From contig JAZLIL010000156.1 in assembly GCA_045617405.1 (NCBI GenBank), positions 1-10,910 on the forward strand: a stretch of 10,910 nt of DNA, written 5' to 3'. Position 1 is the stretch's first letter. Each line of letters starts with the position of its first letter. The translations under genes and the position numbers were made by a program. The notes below the pieces were generated by a model. It did no database searches, was not told the DNA's origin, and saw only the letters and a program-made list of their open reading frames with translations. Positions 1 through 5,517 of the stretch are shown here, piece by piece. Source of the stretch: JAZLIL01 sp045617405 (GTDB lineage: Bacteria > Bacillota > Clostridia > Lachnospirales > Lachnospiraceae).

Positions 1-351
1 GTTCCGACCTGTGTTGTGAAGATAACAGATGATCTTGGCGAAACTATTGTCGATACGTCGGAATTTGATTCTATAGCCGTCTACACACGCGAGGCCGCAG
101 AAATGCTTGATGACGCGCTCGCATCGGTTATGATTCACGGAACCGGCCGGTTTGTTGCACTTGACGGGAAGAGATCGTGCGGCAAGACGGGGACGACAAA
201 CACGCGTAAGGACGGATGGTTCTGCGGCTACACAAAGGACTTTACAACGGCAGTCTGGGTAGGTGCCGATCTTCCCCGCGAAATTGAAGGCCTTGCAGGC
301 AATTCCTATCCCGGACGCATATGGCAGTATTTTATGCAGAACGTCAAATGA
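1..351 (+). CDS. Class A penicillin-binding protein, C-terminal fragment (5' end outside window)
   Basis: This is the 3' end of a peptidoglycan transpeptidase gene. The frame is open from base 1 (Val-Pro-Thr-Cys before the first in-frame GTG at 16), so the gene continues upstream and the GTG is probably not the start. The visible part carries the third active-site motif of penicillin-binding transpeptidases, Lys-Thr-Gly-Thr-Thr (bases 184-198). It is followed by the usual Asn-x-x-Lys-Asp-Gly-Trp-Phe-x-Gly-Tyr-Thr and a Val-Trp-Val-Gly strand, as in PBP1a-type enzymes. The SxxK and SxN motifs, the membrane anchor and any glycosyltransferase domain would lie outside the window. The protein acts on the outer face of the membrane in cell-wall cross-linking. 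The short tail after the KTG motif (about 55 residues, ending Gln-Asn-Val-Lys) lacks the long C-terminal extension of some PBP1 proteins. Assignment to the transpeptidase fold is firm; the class is inferred. Confidence 0.88.
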   Translation, partial: VPTCVVKITDDLGETIVDTSEFDSIAVYTREAAEMLDDALASVMIHGTGRFVALDGKRSCGKTGTTNTRKDGWFCGYTKDFTTAVWVGADLPREIEGLAGNSYPGRIWQYFMQNVK

Positions 352-422
352 CCCGGGAATGTCGCCTTTCTTTGGCGGCGCAGCATGCCGCAGGCGACAT
401 GACTGTTTGTGATTCCCGGGTC
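350..422 (+). terminator. Large imperfect inverted repeat overlapping the PBP stop codon
   Basis: The outer arms GACCCGGGAAT (350-360) and ATTCCCGGGTC (412-422) are perfectly complementary over 11 bases. The inner arms ATGTCGCC (359-366) and GGCGACAT (393-400) overlap them and continue the pairing, and GCGGC/GCCGC (375-379/387-391) caps the structure. The left arm starts inside the PBP stop codon. There is no T-run after the right arm, so this is not a textbook intrinsic terminator. It may still act as a terminator, an mRNA 3'-end stabiliser or a protein-binding dyad. Confidence 0.5.
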
Positions 423-460
423 GGCTTATATTCAACTTATATAACTGGGGGTGGTATCGT

Positions 461-736
461 ATGACGATAATCTTAATCGTTTTTGCGGCAATCAATCTGT
501 TTTCTTTCCTGCTCATGGGATACGACAAGCGCTGTGCCATTGAGGACAAATGGAGAATAAGCGAAAAAACTCTGCTTGCGCTCGCCTTTTGCGGGGGTGC
601 AATCGGCGAGGTCATTGGAGGAAAATTCTTTCACCACAAGACGCAGAAACCGATTTTCAGGATTGCATGGCCGATTGCCGTCACAGTCAACCTGATAATG
701 TACTGGCTTTTGATATCAGGCGGCCTCAAAGGATGA
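461..736 (+). CDS. DUF1294-family small membrane protein
   Basis: This 91-residue protein has three predicted hydrophobic segments: roughly residues 2-19, a Gly-rich segment at 37-54, and 67-87. Between the first two is the family-typical stretch Met-Gly-Tyr-Asp-Lys-Arg-x-Ala followed by Trp-Arg-Ile-x-Glu-x-Thr-Leu. After the second comes a Phe-His-His-Lys-Thr-x-Lys-x-x-Phe loop. These match my recollection of the DUF1294 family, a small bacterial membrane protein of unknown function and normally this length, so the gene looks complete. A purine-rich GGGGGTGG lies about 6-13 bases before the ATG. The gene follows the PBP gene after a 109-base gap holding the large inverted repeat and converges with the minus-strand gene beyond it. 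No function can be assigned. Confidence 0.82.
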   Translation: MTIILIVFAAINLFSFLLMGYDKRCAIEDKWRISEKTLLALAFCGGAIGEVIGGKFFHHKTQKPIFRIAWPIAVTVNLIMYWLLISGGLKG

Positions 737-737
737 A

Positions 738-1373
738 TCAGATCAGGTCTGCGATATCGGGATTAGCTCCGACAAGACCTACGTAAGCACCGTCCTTTGC
801 TTCTGAAGCATCGGCATGTGCGAGCAGCCACTTGTTGCAGGCTGTGAGCCACTTATCCTCTTCGTTGGCGGGAGTAAGTGCGGGAACGGGGCCGTTTGTT
901 CCCTTAGGAAGAACGATAGCAACCCTGAAGCCCTCGCCCTTCTTTGCCGAGCAGGGAGCATAGTGAAGTGTTGTTTCGTAAACCTCAACTACTTGGCCCT
1001 TTTCAGCTTTAAATGCCATCACCTTTGATGTGTCAAGCTTGCCGTCGATGATGTCATCTGCCTTTGCCAAAAGGAGGATAAAATCTGTTGCGCCGATGTT
1101 GAGCTCGGAATCCCTGTGGTACTCGAGACAATTGAGCTTTGTGTTGTGACCGTTGCAGAAACCGATCTGGATAGGCATTCCGCCGTATGCGTTGTTCTGA
1201 AGAGCACCGAAAATGCCGGTGTATTCAAGATCTGCAACGCTTGCAATGTAATCAACACCTTCAGGGAGAGGCGTCTTCTCATCGAGAGCTTTCATAAGTG
1301 AAGTGCAGTCGTAGCCGGGAAGCACTTTTCCGTAAGGTGCAAATTCTTTGTCAAGAACACTGTAAATTTTCAT
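738..1373 (-). CDS. DUF4867-family, cupin-like protein
   Basis: This 211-residue protein matches the DUF4867 family as I know it, a cytoplasmic family of unknown function with cupin-like features. It contains Glu-Tyr-His-x-x-x-Glu (E84, H86, E90) in a predicted beta-strand context, followed by Ile-Gly-Ala-Thr-Asp-x-Ile-Leu-Leu-Leu and a later Leu-His-Tyr-Ala-Pro-Cys (H137). Two His and a Glu at this spacing are compatible with a cupin metal site. There are no signal peptide or membrane segments. The ATG complementary to 1371-1373 is chosen because AGGAGG (complement of 1379-1384) lies 5 bases upstream; a GTG six codons earlier would place the ribosome site inside the gene. Its stop is one base from the convergent DUF1294 stop. 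It is probably expressed alone from the promoter at 1475-1502. A sugar-related role would be a guess. Confidence 0.8.
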   Translation of the reverse strand: MKIYSVLDKEFAPYGKVLPGYDCTSLMKALDEKTPLPEGVDYIASVADLEYTGIFGALQNNAYGGMPIQIGFCNGHNTKLNCLEYHRDSELNIGATDFILLLAKADDIIDGKLDTSKVMAFKAEKGQVVEVYETTLHYAPCSAKKGEGFRVAIVLPKGTNGPVPALTPANEEDKWLTACNKWLLAHADASEAKDGAYVGLVGANPDIADLI

Positions 1374-1378
1374 GATAA

Positions 1379-1384
1379 CCTCCT
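1379..1384 (-). promoter_or_regulatory. Ribosome binding site that sets the DUF4867 start
   Basis: The plus strand reads CCTCCT, which is AGGAGG on the minus strand, 5 bases before the ATG at 1373. It makes the alternative GTG at 1391 unlikely. Confidence 0.8.
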
Positions 1385-1416
1385 GTGACACTATATTGTT
1401 TCTAATCCTTCACATC

Positions 1417-1457
1417 GAAGATTGTTGCTGTACTGTAATGAACAACAGCCAATCTTC
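1417..1457 (-). promoter_or_regulatory. Hairpin in the 5' leader of the DUF4867 gene
   Basis: GAAGATTG (1417-1424) pairs with CAATCTTC (1450-1457). After a two-base bulge, GCTGT (1427-1431) pairs with ACAGC (1445-1449). The structure lies between the predicted promoter (1475-1502) and the ribosome site, so it would be transcribed in a leader of about 95 nt. It could be an operator or an RNA element; no known riboswitch was recognised. Confidence 0.45.
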
Positions 1458-1474
1458 CTTCTCCTACCATTCTA

Positions 1475-1502
1475 ATTATAAGCAAAAACATTCACATTTC
1501 AA
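1475..1502 (-). promoter_or_regulatory. Sigma-A type promoter for the DUF4867 gene
   Basis: On the minus strand there is TTGAAA (complement of 1497-1502), a 16-base spacer, and a perfect TATAAT (complement of 1475-1480). This predicts transcription starting near 1468, reading left into the DUF4867 gene. Spacing and both boxes fit the housekeeping sigma factor. Confidence 0.68.
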
Positions 1503-1575
1503 GGTATATGCTTTACTTCTTGGACAGCATGTCAAGGTGTAAAGGTGTACGAACGACGAACGGGGCAAATCGGCT

Positions 1576-1610
1576 GCATAGGGAATTGATAAAAATCGGA
1601 ATCCCTATGC
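1576..1610. repeat. Perfect 9-bp inverted repeat (hairpin) in the spacer
   Basis: GCATAGGGA (1576-1584) pairs with TCCCTATGC (1602-1610) around a 17-base loop, and the pairing can be extended by two more bases past a one-base bulge. No T-run follows, so it is not a typical terminator. Its role is unknown. Confidence 0.6.
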
Positions 1611-1660
1611 AAGAAGGCTCGGAAATGCTTCGCAAAAGAAAGAAAAGCAGGGTAAGTCTT

Positions 1661-1680
1661 CGAACGGAATCTTACGTTCG
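1661..1680. repeat. Small 6-bp hairpin in the spacer
   Basis: CGAACG (1661-1666) and CGTTCG (1675-1680) are complementary around an 8-base loop. The same CGAACG word occurs twice more near 1550-1562. The signal is weak and has no assigned role. Confidence 0.3.
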
Positions 1681-1973
1681 TCAAAAATGAACAAATTTAC
1701 CGCATATATTTATAAAGGAACCACCAAACACATAACCAAATGTTATTAATAAATCGATGGATATTAATTGCAATTTATGAAGTCCCGTGCTATTCTAATT
1801 ACTCGAAGGGGCTTTGAGGCAACCGACTCAGGAATCGTCGTATCCGGAGAAGCTTTCAAACCGGACAGCAGTCTCACGAAACAGCACGCGGATTTCCTGC
1901 CGGTTCGAGCCAATTCGTCAAAAATGCCAAAAATGAACGTCTACATTTTTACATAATGGACAATACTTTCTCT

Positions 1974-2001
1974 TTGCATTTTTGATGCTTTGGTATATAA
2001 T
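1974..2001 (+). promoter_or_regulatory. Sigma-A type promoter for the hydrogenase operon
   Basis: TTGCAT (1974-1979), a 16-base spacer and a perfect TATAAT (1996-2001) predict a transcription start near 2008 and a leader of about 85 nt before the NuoE-like gene. It is the only strong promoter I can see before the co-directional gene set, so it probably drives at least the hydrogenase genes. Confidence 0.72.
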
Positions 2002-2030
2002 AGACAATATGAGGGGGCGTTTTGCCCTAA

Positions 2031-2054
2031 AAATTTGTCACTTTTAACGAATTT
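2031..2054. promoter_or_regulatory. Imperfect dyad downstream of the hydrogenase promoter (possible Rex-like operator)
   Basis: The arms AAATTTGT (2031-2038) and ACGAATTT (2047-2054) are complementary with one mismatch across an 8-base centre. The core reads TTGT-8-ACGA. It resembles the redox repressor Rex consensus (TTGTTAA-N4-TTAACAA) but is two bases shorter and imperfect. The position just after the predicted transcription start would suit a repressor. Rex control of fermentative hydrogenase genes is known in Clostridia; its use here is inference. Confidence 0.35.
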
Positions 2055-2079
2055 CGATGCCCACATCAAACAATCTTTT

Positions 2080-2086
2080 AAGGAGG
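2080..2086 (+). promoter_or_regulatory. Ribosome binding site that sets the NuoE-like start
   Basis: AAGGAGG sits 6 bases before the ATG at 2093. The longer frame starting at 2057 has no ribosome site and would place this sequence inside the gene, so 2093 is chosen. Confidence 0.85.
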
Positions 2087-2092
2087 TCAGAG

Positions 2093-2584
2093 ATGGCTAT
2101 TAAAAAATCTATTCCTTTTCACGGCACAGCCGATCAGGAAAAGAAGCTTCTTTCCATCATTGCCGAGCGCAAGGATGAGAGAGGCAGTCTGATGCCGATA
2201 CTTCAGGAAGCCCAGGAAATCTACGGTTACCTTCCTATTGAAGTTCAGACCATCATCGCAAGAGAACTCGACATTCCTCTTGAGAAGGTCTACGGCGTTG
2301 TAACTTTTTATTCACAGTTCACGCTGTTCCCCAAGGGAAAGTATGCGATTTCCGTTTGCCTTGGAACGGCATGCTATGTTAAGGGAAGTGGTACGATCTT
2401 TGAGAAGCTTAAGGAAATGCTCGGGATCGACAGCGGTGAGTGTACGGCTGACGGAAAGTTTTCGCTTGATGCCTGCAGATGTGTAGGTGCCTGCGGACTT
2501 GCTCCCGTTATGATGATCAACGGTGAGGTGTACGGACGTCTTAAGCCCGATGATCTTGCCGACATTTTAGCAAAGTACGAGTAA
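2093..2584 (+). CDS. hndA: NuoE-like [2Fe-2S] subunit of NAD(P)-linked [FeFe]-hydrogenase (HndA/HydC)
   Basis: This 163-residue cytoplasmic protein belongs to the NuoE/24-kDa family. An N-terminal helical part (about 10-80), with Gly-Tyr-Leu-Pro and a Tyr-Gly-Val-Val-Thr-Phe-Tyr-Ser-Gln-Phe motif, precedes a thioredoxin-fold [2Fe-2S] domain. All four ligands are present in the family pattern: C89-x4-C94 and C130-x3-C134. In HndABCD/HydABC hydrogenases this subunit docks on the NuoF-like flavoprotein and takes part in electron transfer between NAD(P)H and the hydrogenase. The length is normal for the family. It opens the operon from the promoter at 1974-2001, and the following ATPase gene begins 6 bases after its stop. 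It is called a hydrogenase rather than a complex I subunit because NuoF-like and [FeFe]-hydrogenase genes follow and no other nuo genes are present. Confidence 0.93.
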   Translation: MAIKKSIPFHGTADQEKKLLSIIAERKDERGSLMPILQEAQEIYGYLPIEVQTIIARELDIPLEKVYGVVTFYSQFTLFPKGKYAISVCLGTACYVKGSGTIFEKLKEMLGIDSGECTADGKFSLDACRCVGACGLAPVMMINGEVYGRLKPDDLADILAKYE

Positions 2585-2590
2585 ATAACC

Positions 2591-3148
2591 ATGCTGCCTG
2601 AAATCTCACTTACTGTACTCGACATCGTTTCAAACTCCATAACGGCCGGAGCCTCAAACGTCTCGATTCTGATCGAGGCGAACCGGGCAACTGACAGACT
2701 GACCTTTGCGGTGAAAGACGATGGACGGGGAATGTCGAAGGAACAGCTTGAAAGGGTGACGGACCCCTTTTACACAACAAGAACGACGCGCGACATCGGT
2801 CTTGGGATTCCGTTTCTGAAACAGGAGGCTCTGATGACCGGAGGGGATTTTTCGATTAGCTCCGAGCCCGGTAAGGGAACAAGTCTGACAGCTGTTTTCG
2901 GCCTCGGCCACATCGACAGAATGCCTCTGGGAAACATCAGCGGGACCATTCATCAGCTGATTGTTTACAACGAAAATGTCCGATTTTTATATACCTATCG
3001 TTTCGACAGTAAGGAATTCACTCTTGACACCGCAGAAATTCGAGAGATTCTCGGTGGCGTGTCCTTCCGGGAGCCTGAAGTCAGCGACTTCATCCTGGCC
3101 TTCCTGGAGGAGCATAAGCAGGAAGTGGATAACGGAGAGTACATTTAG
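2591..3148 (+). CDS. Stand-alone GHKL (histidine-kinase-type) ATP-binding protein
   Basis: This 185-residue protein has a GHKL ATPase domain at about residues 1-103 and no histidine dimerisation domain, sensor or membrane segment. Visible motifs are an N-box (D11-x3-N15), G1 Asp-Asp-Gly-Arg-Gly-Met (43-48), F-box Asp-Pro-Phe-Tyr (58-61), G2 Gly-Leu-Gly (70-72) and G3 Gly-Lys-Gly-Thr-Ser (94-98). The C-terminal 80 residues resemble nothing I recognise and end in an acidic helix. The start has no strong ribosome site and lies 6 bases after the NuoE-like stop, suggesting translational coupling. The gene interrupts the core hydrogenase genes, so a role in hydrogenase regulation or assembly is likely but inferred. 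It could act as a protein kinase or ATP-dependent partner switch. Similar ATPases are annotated in clostridial hydrogenase operons, but no biochemical role is known to me. Confidence 0.85.
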   Translation: MLPEISLTVLDIVSNSITAGASNVSILIEANRATDRLTFAVKDDGRGMSKEQLERVTDPFYTTRTTRDIGLGIPFLKQEALMTGGDFSISSEPGKGTSLTAVFGLGHIDRMPLGNISGTIHQLIVYNENVRFLYTYRFDSKEFTLDTAEIREILGGVSFREPEVSDFILAFLEEHKQEVDNGEYI

Positions 3149-3175
3149 CACATTATTTGAAGGATCAGTCACATA

Positions 3176-3231
3176 AAGAGCACTCTGCAGGGTGAGTGAA
3201 CCGGATTCACACGATACGCCTGCCGGCTCTT
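3176..3231 (+). promoter_or_regulatory. Three-step hairpin in the gap before hndB
   Basis: Three nested pairings occur: AAGAGC (3176-3181) with GCTCTT (3226-3231), GCAGG (3187-3191) with CCTGC (3219-3223), and GTGAA (3196-3200) with TTCAC (3206-3210) around the loop CCGGA. It lies within the 114-base gap between the ATPase and hndB and has no T-run. It may protect or separate parts of the operon mRNA. Confidence 0.5.
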
Positions 3232-3232
3232 C

Positions 3233-3250
3233 ATATGAAAAGATCCAAGG
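3233..3250 (+). repeat. Leader repeat, copy 1 (before hndB)
   Basis: ATATGAAAAGATCCAAGG lies directly before the hndB ribosome site. The same 18 bases with one change recur at 7698-7715 before the RsbW-like gene. The last bases contribute to the ribosome site (AAGGAAAGG). Confidence 0.55.
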
Positions 3251-3262
3251 AAAGGAAGCAAT

Positions 3263-3634
3263 ATGAAGTCATTAGATGAATTGAAAGCAATTCGTGAAAA
3301 AATGCAGGGCAACATCGGCCTTCGTTCCTCTGACGACACCCAGACAAAGGTAGTTGTAGGAATGGCTACCTGTGGTATCGCAAGCGGCGCAAGACCCGTT
3401 CTCAATGAGCTTGCAAAGCTTGTTTCCGAGAAGAATCTCAAGGATGTTGTTGTTTCCCAGACGGGGTGCATCGGTCTTTGCCAGTATGAGCCCATCGTTG
3501 AGGTTTTCGAACCCGGTAAGGAAAAGGTTACATATGTTAAGATGACAGCTGAGAAGGCGGCAATTGTTGTTGACCAGCACCTTACAAGAGGCAAGGTAGT
3601 TGCAGATTATCTGATTTCCAGCGCTATGAAGTAG
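3263..3634 (+). CDS. hndB: HndB-like small thioredoxin-fold [2Fe-2S] ferredoxin-type subunit
   Basis: This 123-residue protein matches HndB, the small second gene of hnd-type hydrogenase operons. After a helical N-terminus there is the hallmark Met-Ala-Thr-Cys-Gly-Ile-Ala-Ser-Gly-Ala-Arg (C37), and later Thr-Gly-Cys-Ile-Gly-Leu-Cys (C69-x3-C73). The canonical thioredoxin-like ferredoxin has a fourth Cys at the position of Gly42; it is missing here, so a normal four-Cys [2Fe-2S] site cannot form from this chain alone. I believe the three-Cys pattern is common in this family. A purine-rich AAGGAAAGGAAG precedes the ATG. It is flanked by the GHKL ATPase gene and hndC and is separated from each by a gap with a hairpin. 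The exact role within the complex is uncertain. Confidence 0.85.
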   Translation: MKSLDELKAIREKMQGNIGLRSSDDTQTKVVVGMATCGIASGARPVLNELAKLVSEKNLKDVVVSQTGCIGLCQYEPIVEVFEPGKEKVTYVKMTAEKAAIVVDQHLTRGKVVADYLISSAMK

Positions 3635-3650
3635 GCTGAAATCTCGAGCC

Positions 3651-3695
3651 CTGCAGTGACAAAGCCTGACCGGCGTCAGAAAAACGTCATTGCAG
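3651..3695 (+). promoter_or_regulatory. Two-level hairpin in the gap before hndC
   Basis: CTGCAGTGAC (3651-3660) pairs with GTCATTGCAG (3686-3695) with one mismatch, and inside it CTGAC (3666-3670) pairs with GTCAG (3675-3679) around a 4-base loop. It lies in the 78-base gap between hndB and hndC, just before the hndC ribosome site. No T-run follows, so an mRNA-stability or processing element is more likely than a terminator. Confidence 0.55.
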
Positions 3696-3712
3696 ACTAA
3701 GAAAGGAGAACT

Positions 3713-5503
3713 ATGTATCGTTCACATGTACTTGTTTGCGGCGGCACAGGATGTACTTCTTCAGGAAGTCAGAAGATCCTTGAAGCCCTTAAGGAAGAAA
3801 TAAAGAAAAATAATCTCCAGGATGAGGTCAGCGTGGTTCAGACAGGTTGTCACGGACTTTGTGCAGAAGGCCCCATCATGGTTGTTTACCCCGATGCTTC
3901 TTTCTATTCAATGGTTAAGGTTGAGGATGTTCCCGAAATCGTTTCAGAGCATCTGTTAAAGGGACGTCCCGTTGAACGTCTTCTTTACAAGGAAGCAGCA
4001 GGCGAGAAGGACACTGTTTCAATCAATGATGCACCTTTCTACAAGAAGCAGACAAGAGTCGCCCTTCGTAACTGCGGTGTCATCGATCCCGAGAATATCG
4101 AGGAGTATATCGGAACAGGTGGATATGAAGCCCTTGGTAAGGTCCTCACAACCATGACACCCGATGATGTCATCAAAATCGTTCTTGACTCCGGTCTTCG
4201 CGGACGTGGAGGCGGCGGATTCCCCACAGGTAAGAAGTGGCAGCTTGCAAAGAACCTCGTTAAGGGCGGACAGAAGTATGTTTGCTGTAACGCAGACGAG
4301 GGCGATCCCGGCGCATTTATGGACCGTTCCGTTCTTGAGGGCGATCCCCACGTTGTTCTTGAGGCTATGGCAATTGCCGGCTACGCTATCGGTTCAACAC
4401 AGGGTTACATCTATGTTCGTGCAGAGTACCCGATTGCAGTTGACCGTCTTAGAATTGCCATTAAGCAGGCAAGAGAGTATGGCCTTTTAGGCAAGAACAT
4501 TTTCGGAACAGACTTTGAGTTTGACATTGATCTTCGTCTTGGTGCAGGCGCATTCGTTTGCGGCGAGGAGACCGCACTCATGACCTCAATCGAAGGCAAC
4601 CGCGGCGAGCCCCGCCCGAGACCTCCGTATCCTGCAGAATCGGGACTTTTCGAAAAGCCTACCATCCTTAACAACGTTGAGACCTATGCAAACATTCCTC
4701 AGATCATCTTAAAGGGTGCAGAGTGGTTTGCTTCAATGGGTACAGAGACGGCAAAGGGAACAAAGGTATTTGCACTCGGCGGCAAGATTAACAATACCGG
4801 CCTTGTTGAGATTCCCATGGGAACAACACTCCGCGAGGTTGTTGAGGACATCGGCGGCGGTGTTCCCAACGGCAAGAAGTTCAAGGCAGCCCAGACAGGC
4901 GGACCTTCAGGCGGATGTATTCCTGCTTCTCACATTGACATCCCTCTTGACTATGACAACCTTGCAAAGATCGGTTCCATCGTTGGTTCCGGGGGACTCA
5001 TCATCATGGATGAGGACACATGTATGGTCGACATAGCCAAGTTCTTCCTTGAGTTCACGGTTGACGAGTCCTGCGGCAAGTGTACACCCTGCCGTATCGG
5101 TACAAGAAGACTTCTTGAACTCCTTAACAAGATTACTGAGGGCAAGGGCGAACTGGAAGACCTTGACAAGATCGAAGAGCTTTGTTTATATATAAAGGAG
5201 AACGCTCTTTGCGGTCTCGGACAGACAGCTCCGAACCCCGTATTATCAACTCTGCGTCATTTCCGCGAGGAGTACATTGCTCACATCGTGGACAAGAAGT
5301 GCCCCGCAGGCGTTTGCAAGTCATTACTTTCGTATACAATCGATCCCGACAAGTGCAAGGGATGTACGATGTGTGCACGCAACTGCCCTGTTCAGGCTAT
5401 TTCCGGTGAGAAGAAGCAGCCTCACGTTATTGACCCTTCAAAGTGCGTAAAGTGTGGTCTTTGCATGAGCAACTGTAAATTTGGCGCTATCACGAAAAGA
5501 TAA
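3713..5503 (+). CDS. hndC: NuoF-like NAD(P)/FMN-binding Fe-S subunit of [FeFe]-hydrogenase (HndC/HydB)
   Basis: This 596-residue cytoplasmic flavoprotein is the NAD(P)H-reacting subunit. In order it has: an N-terminal thioredoxin-like [2Fe-2S] domain with all four Cys (C9-x4-C14 and C46-x3-C50); the NuoF core with the Gly-rich nucleotide/flavin motif Gly-Leu-Arg-Gly-Arg-Gly-Gly-Gly-Gly-Phe (161-170) and Asn-Ala-Asp-Glu-Gly-Asp-Pro-Gly (193-200); the NuoF [4Fe-4S] site C454, C457, C460 and C500; and a C-terminal 2x[4Fe-4S] ferredoxin domain (C548, C551, C554, C558; C578, C581, C584, C588). The extra N- and C-terminal Fe-S domains distinguish HydB/HndC from complex I NuoF. In bifurcating homologues this subunit is where NADH and ferredoxin electrons meet. 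A GAAAGGAGA ribosome site precedes the ATG, and the catalytic subunit starts 14 bases after the stop. The frame is intact and of normal length. Confidence 0.96.
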   Translation: MYRSHVLVCGGTGCTSSGSQKILEALKEEIKKNNLQDEVSVVQTGCHGLCAEGPIMVVYPDASFYSMVKVEDVPEIVSEHLLKGRPVERLLYKEAAGEKDTVSINDAPFYKKQTRVALRNCGVIDPENIEEYIGTGGYEALGKVLTTMTPDDVIKIVLDSGLRGRGGGGFPTGKKWQLAKNLVKGGQKYVCCNADEGDPGAFMDRSVLEGDPHVVLEAMAIAGYAIGSTQGYIYVRAEYPIAVDRLRIAIKQAREYGLLGKNIFGTDFEFDIDLRLGAGAFVCGEETALMTSIEGNRGEPRPRPPYPAESGLFEKPTILNNVETYANIPQIILKGAEWFASMGTETAKGTKVFALGGKINNTGLVEIPMGTTLREVVEDIGGGVPNGKKFKAAQTGGPSGGCIPASHIDIPLDYDNLAKIGSIVGSGGLIIMDEDTCMVDIAKFFLEFTVDESCGKCTPCRIGTRRLLELLNKITEGKGELEDLDKIEELCLYIKENALCGLGQTAPNPVLSTLRHFREEYIAHIVDKKCPAGVCKSLLSYTIDPDKCKGCTMCARNCPVQAISGEKKQPHVIDPSKCVKCGLCMSNCKFGAITKR

Positions 5504-5517
5504 GATCGGAGGGAAAA

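Larger units (their letters stand above)
1503..1973. other. Spacer without a credible gene
   Basis: About 470 bases separate the two divergent promoters. Two short open frames (1508-1690 and 1768-1956) lack a good ribosome site, are rich in Lys/Arg/Ser and resemble no family I know, so I do not call them genes. The stretch holds a strong hairpin at 1576-1610, a smaller one at 1661-1680, repeated CGAACG words near 1550-1562 and 1661, and the words CGTCAAAAATG near 1679 and TTCGTCAAAAATG near 1915. It could contain an sRNA or a decayed insertion, but nothing definite is visible. Confidence 0.5.

Noticed and set aside
1508..1690. 60-codon open frame in the spacer
   Set aside because: It has no convincing ribosome site, a composition unlike the neighbouring genes and no family resemblance, and it covers two hairpins. 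Chance frames of this length are expected.
1902..1911. GGTTCGAGCC, resembling a tRNA T-arm
   Set aside because: No acceptor stem, anticodon arm or D-arm can be placed around it, so it is not a tRNA gene.
1768..1956. 62-codon open frame in the spacer
   Set aside because: It lacks a proper start with a ribosome site and resembles no protein I know. The DNA is more likely non-coding.
2008..2092. Riboswitch in the hydrogenase leader
   Set aside because: Only a 4-bp stem (2015-2027) and the dyad are visible; no known aptamer pattern could be recognised.
3235..3279. Mini-ORF starting MKRSK before hndB (and the similar one at 7700)
   Set aside because: It has no ribosome site of its own and the peptides diverge after a few residues. 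The shared DNA is better explained as a leader/ribosome-site repeat. Kept only as part of the repeat finding.
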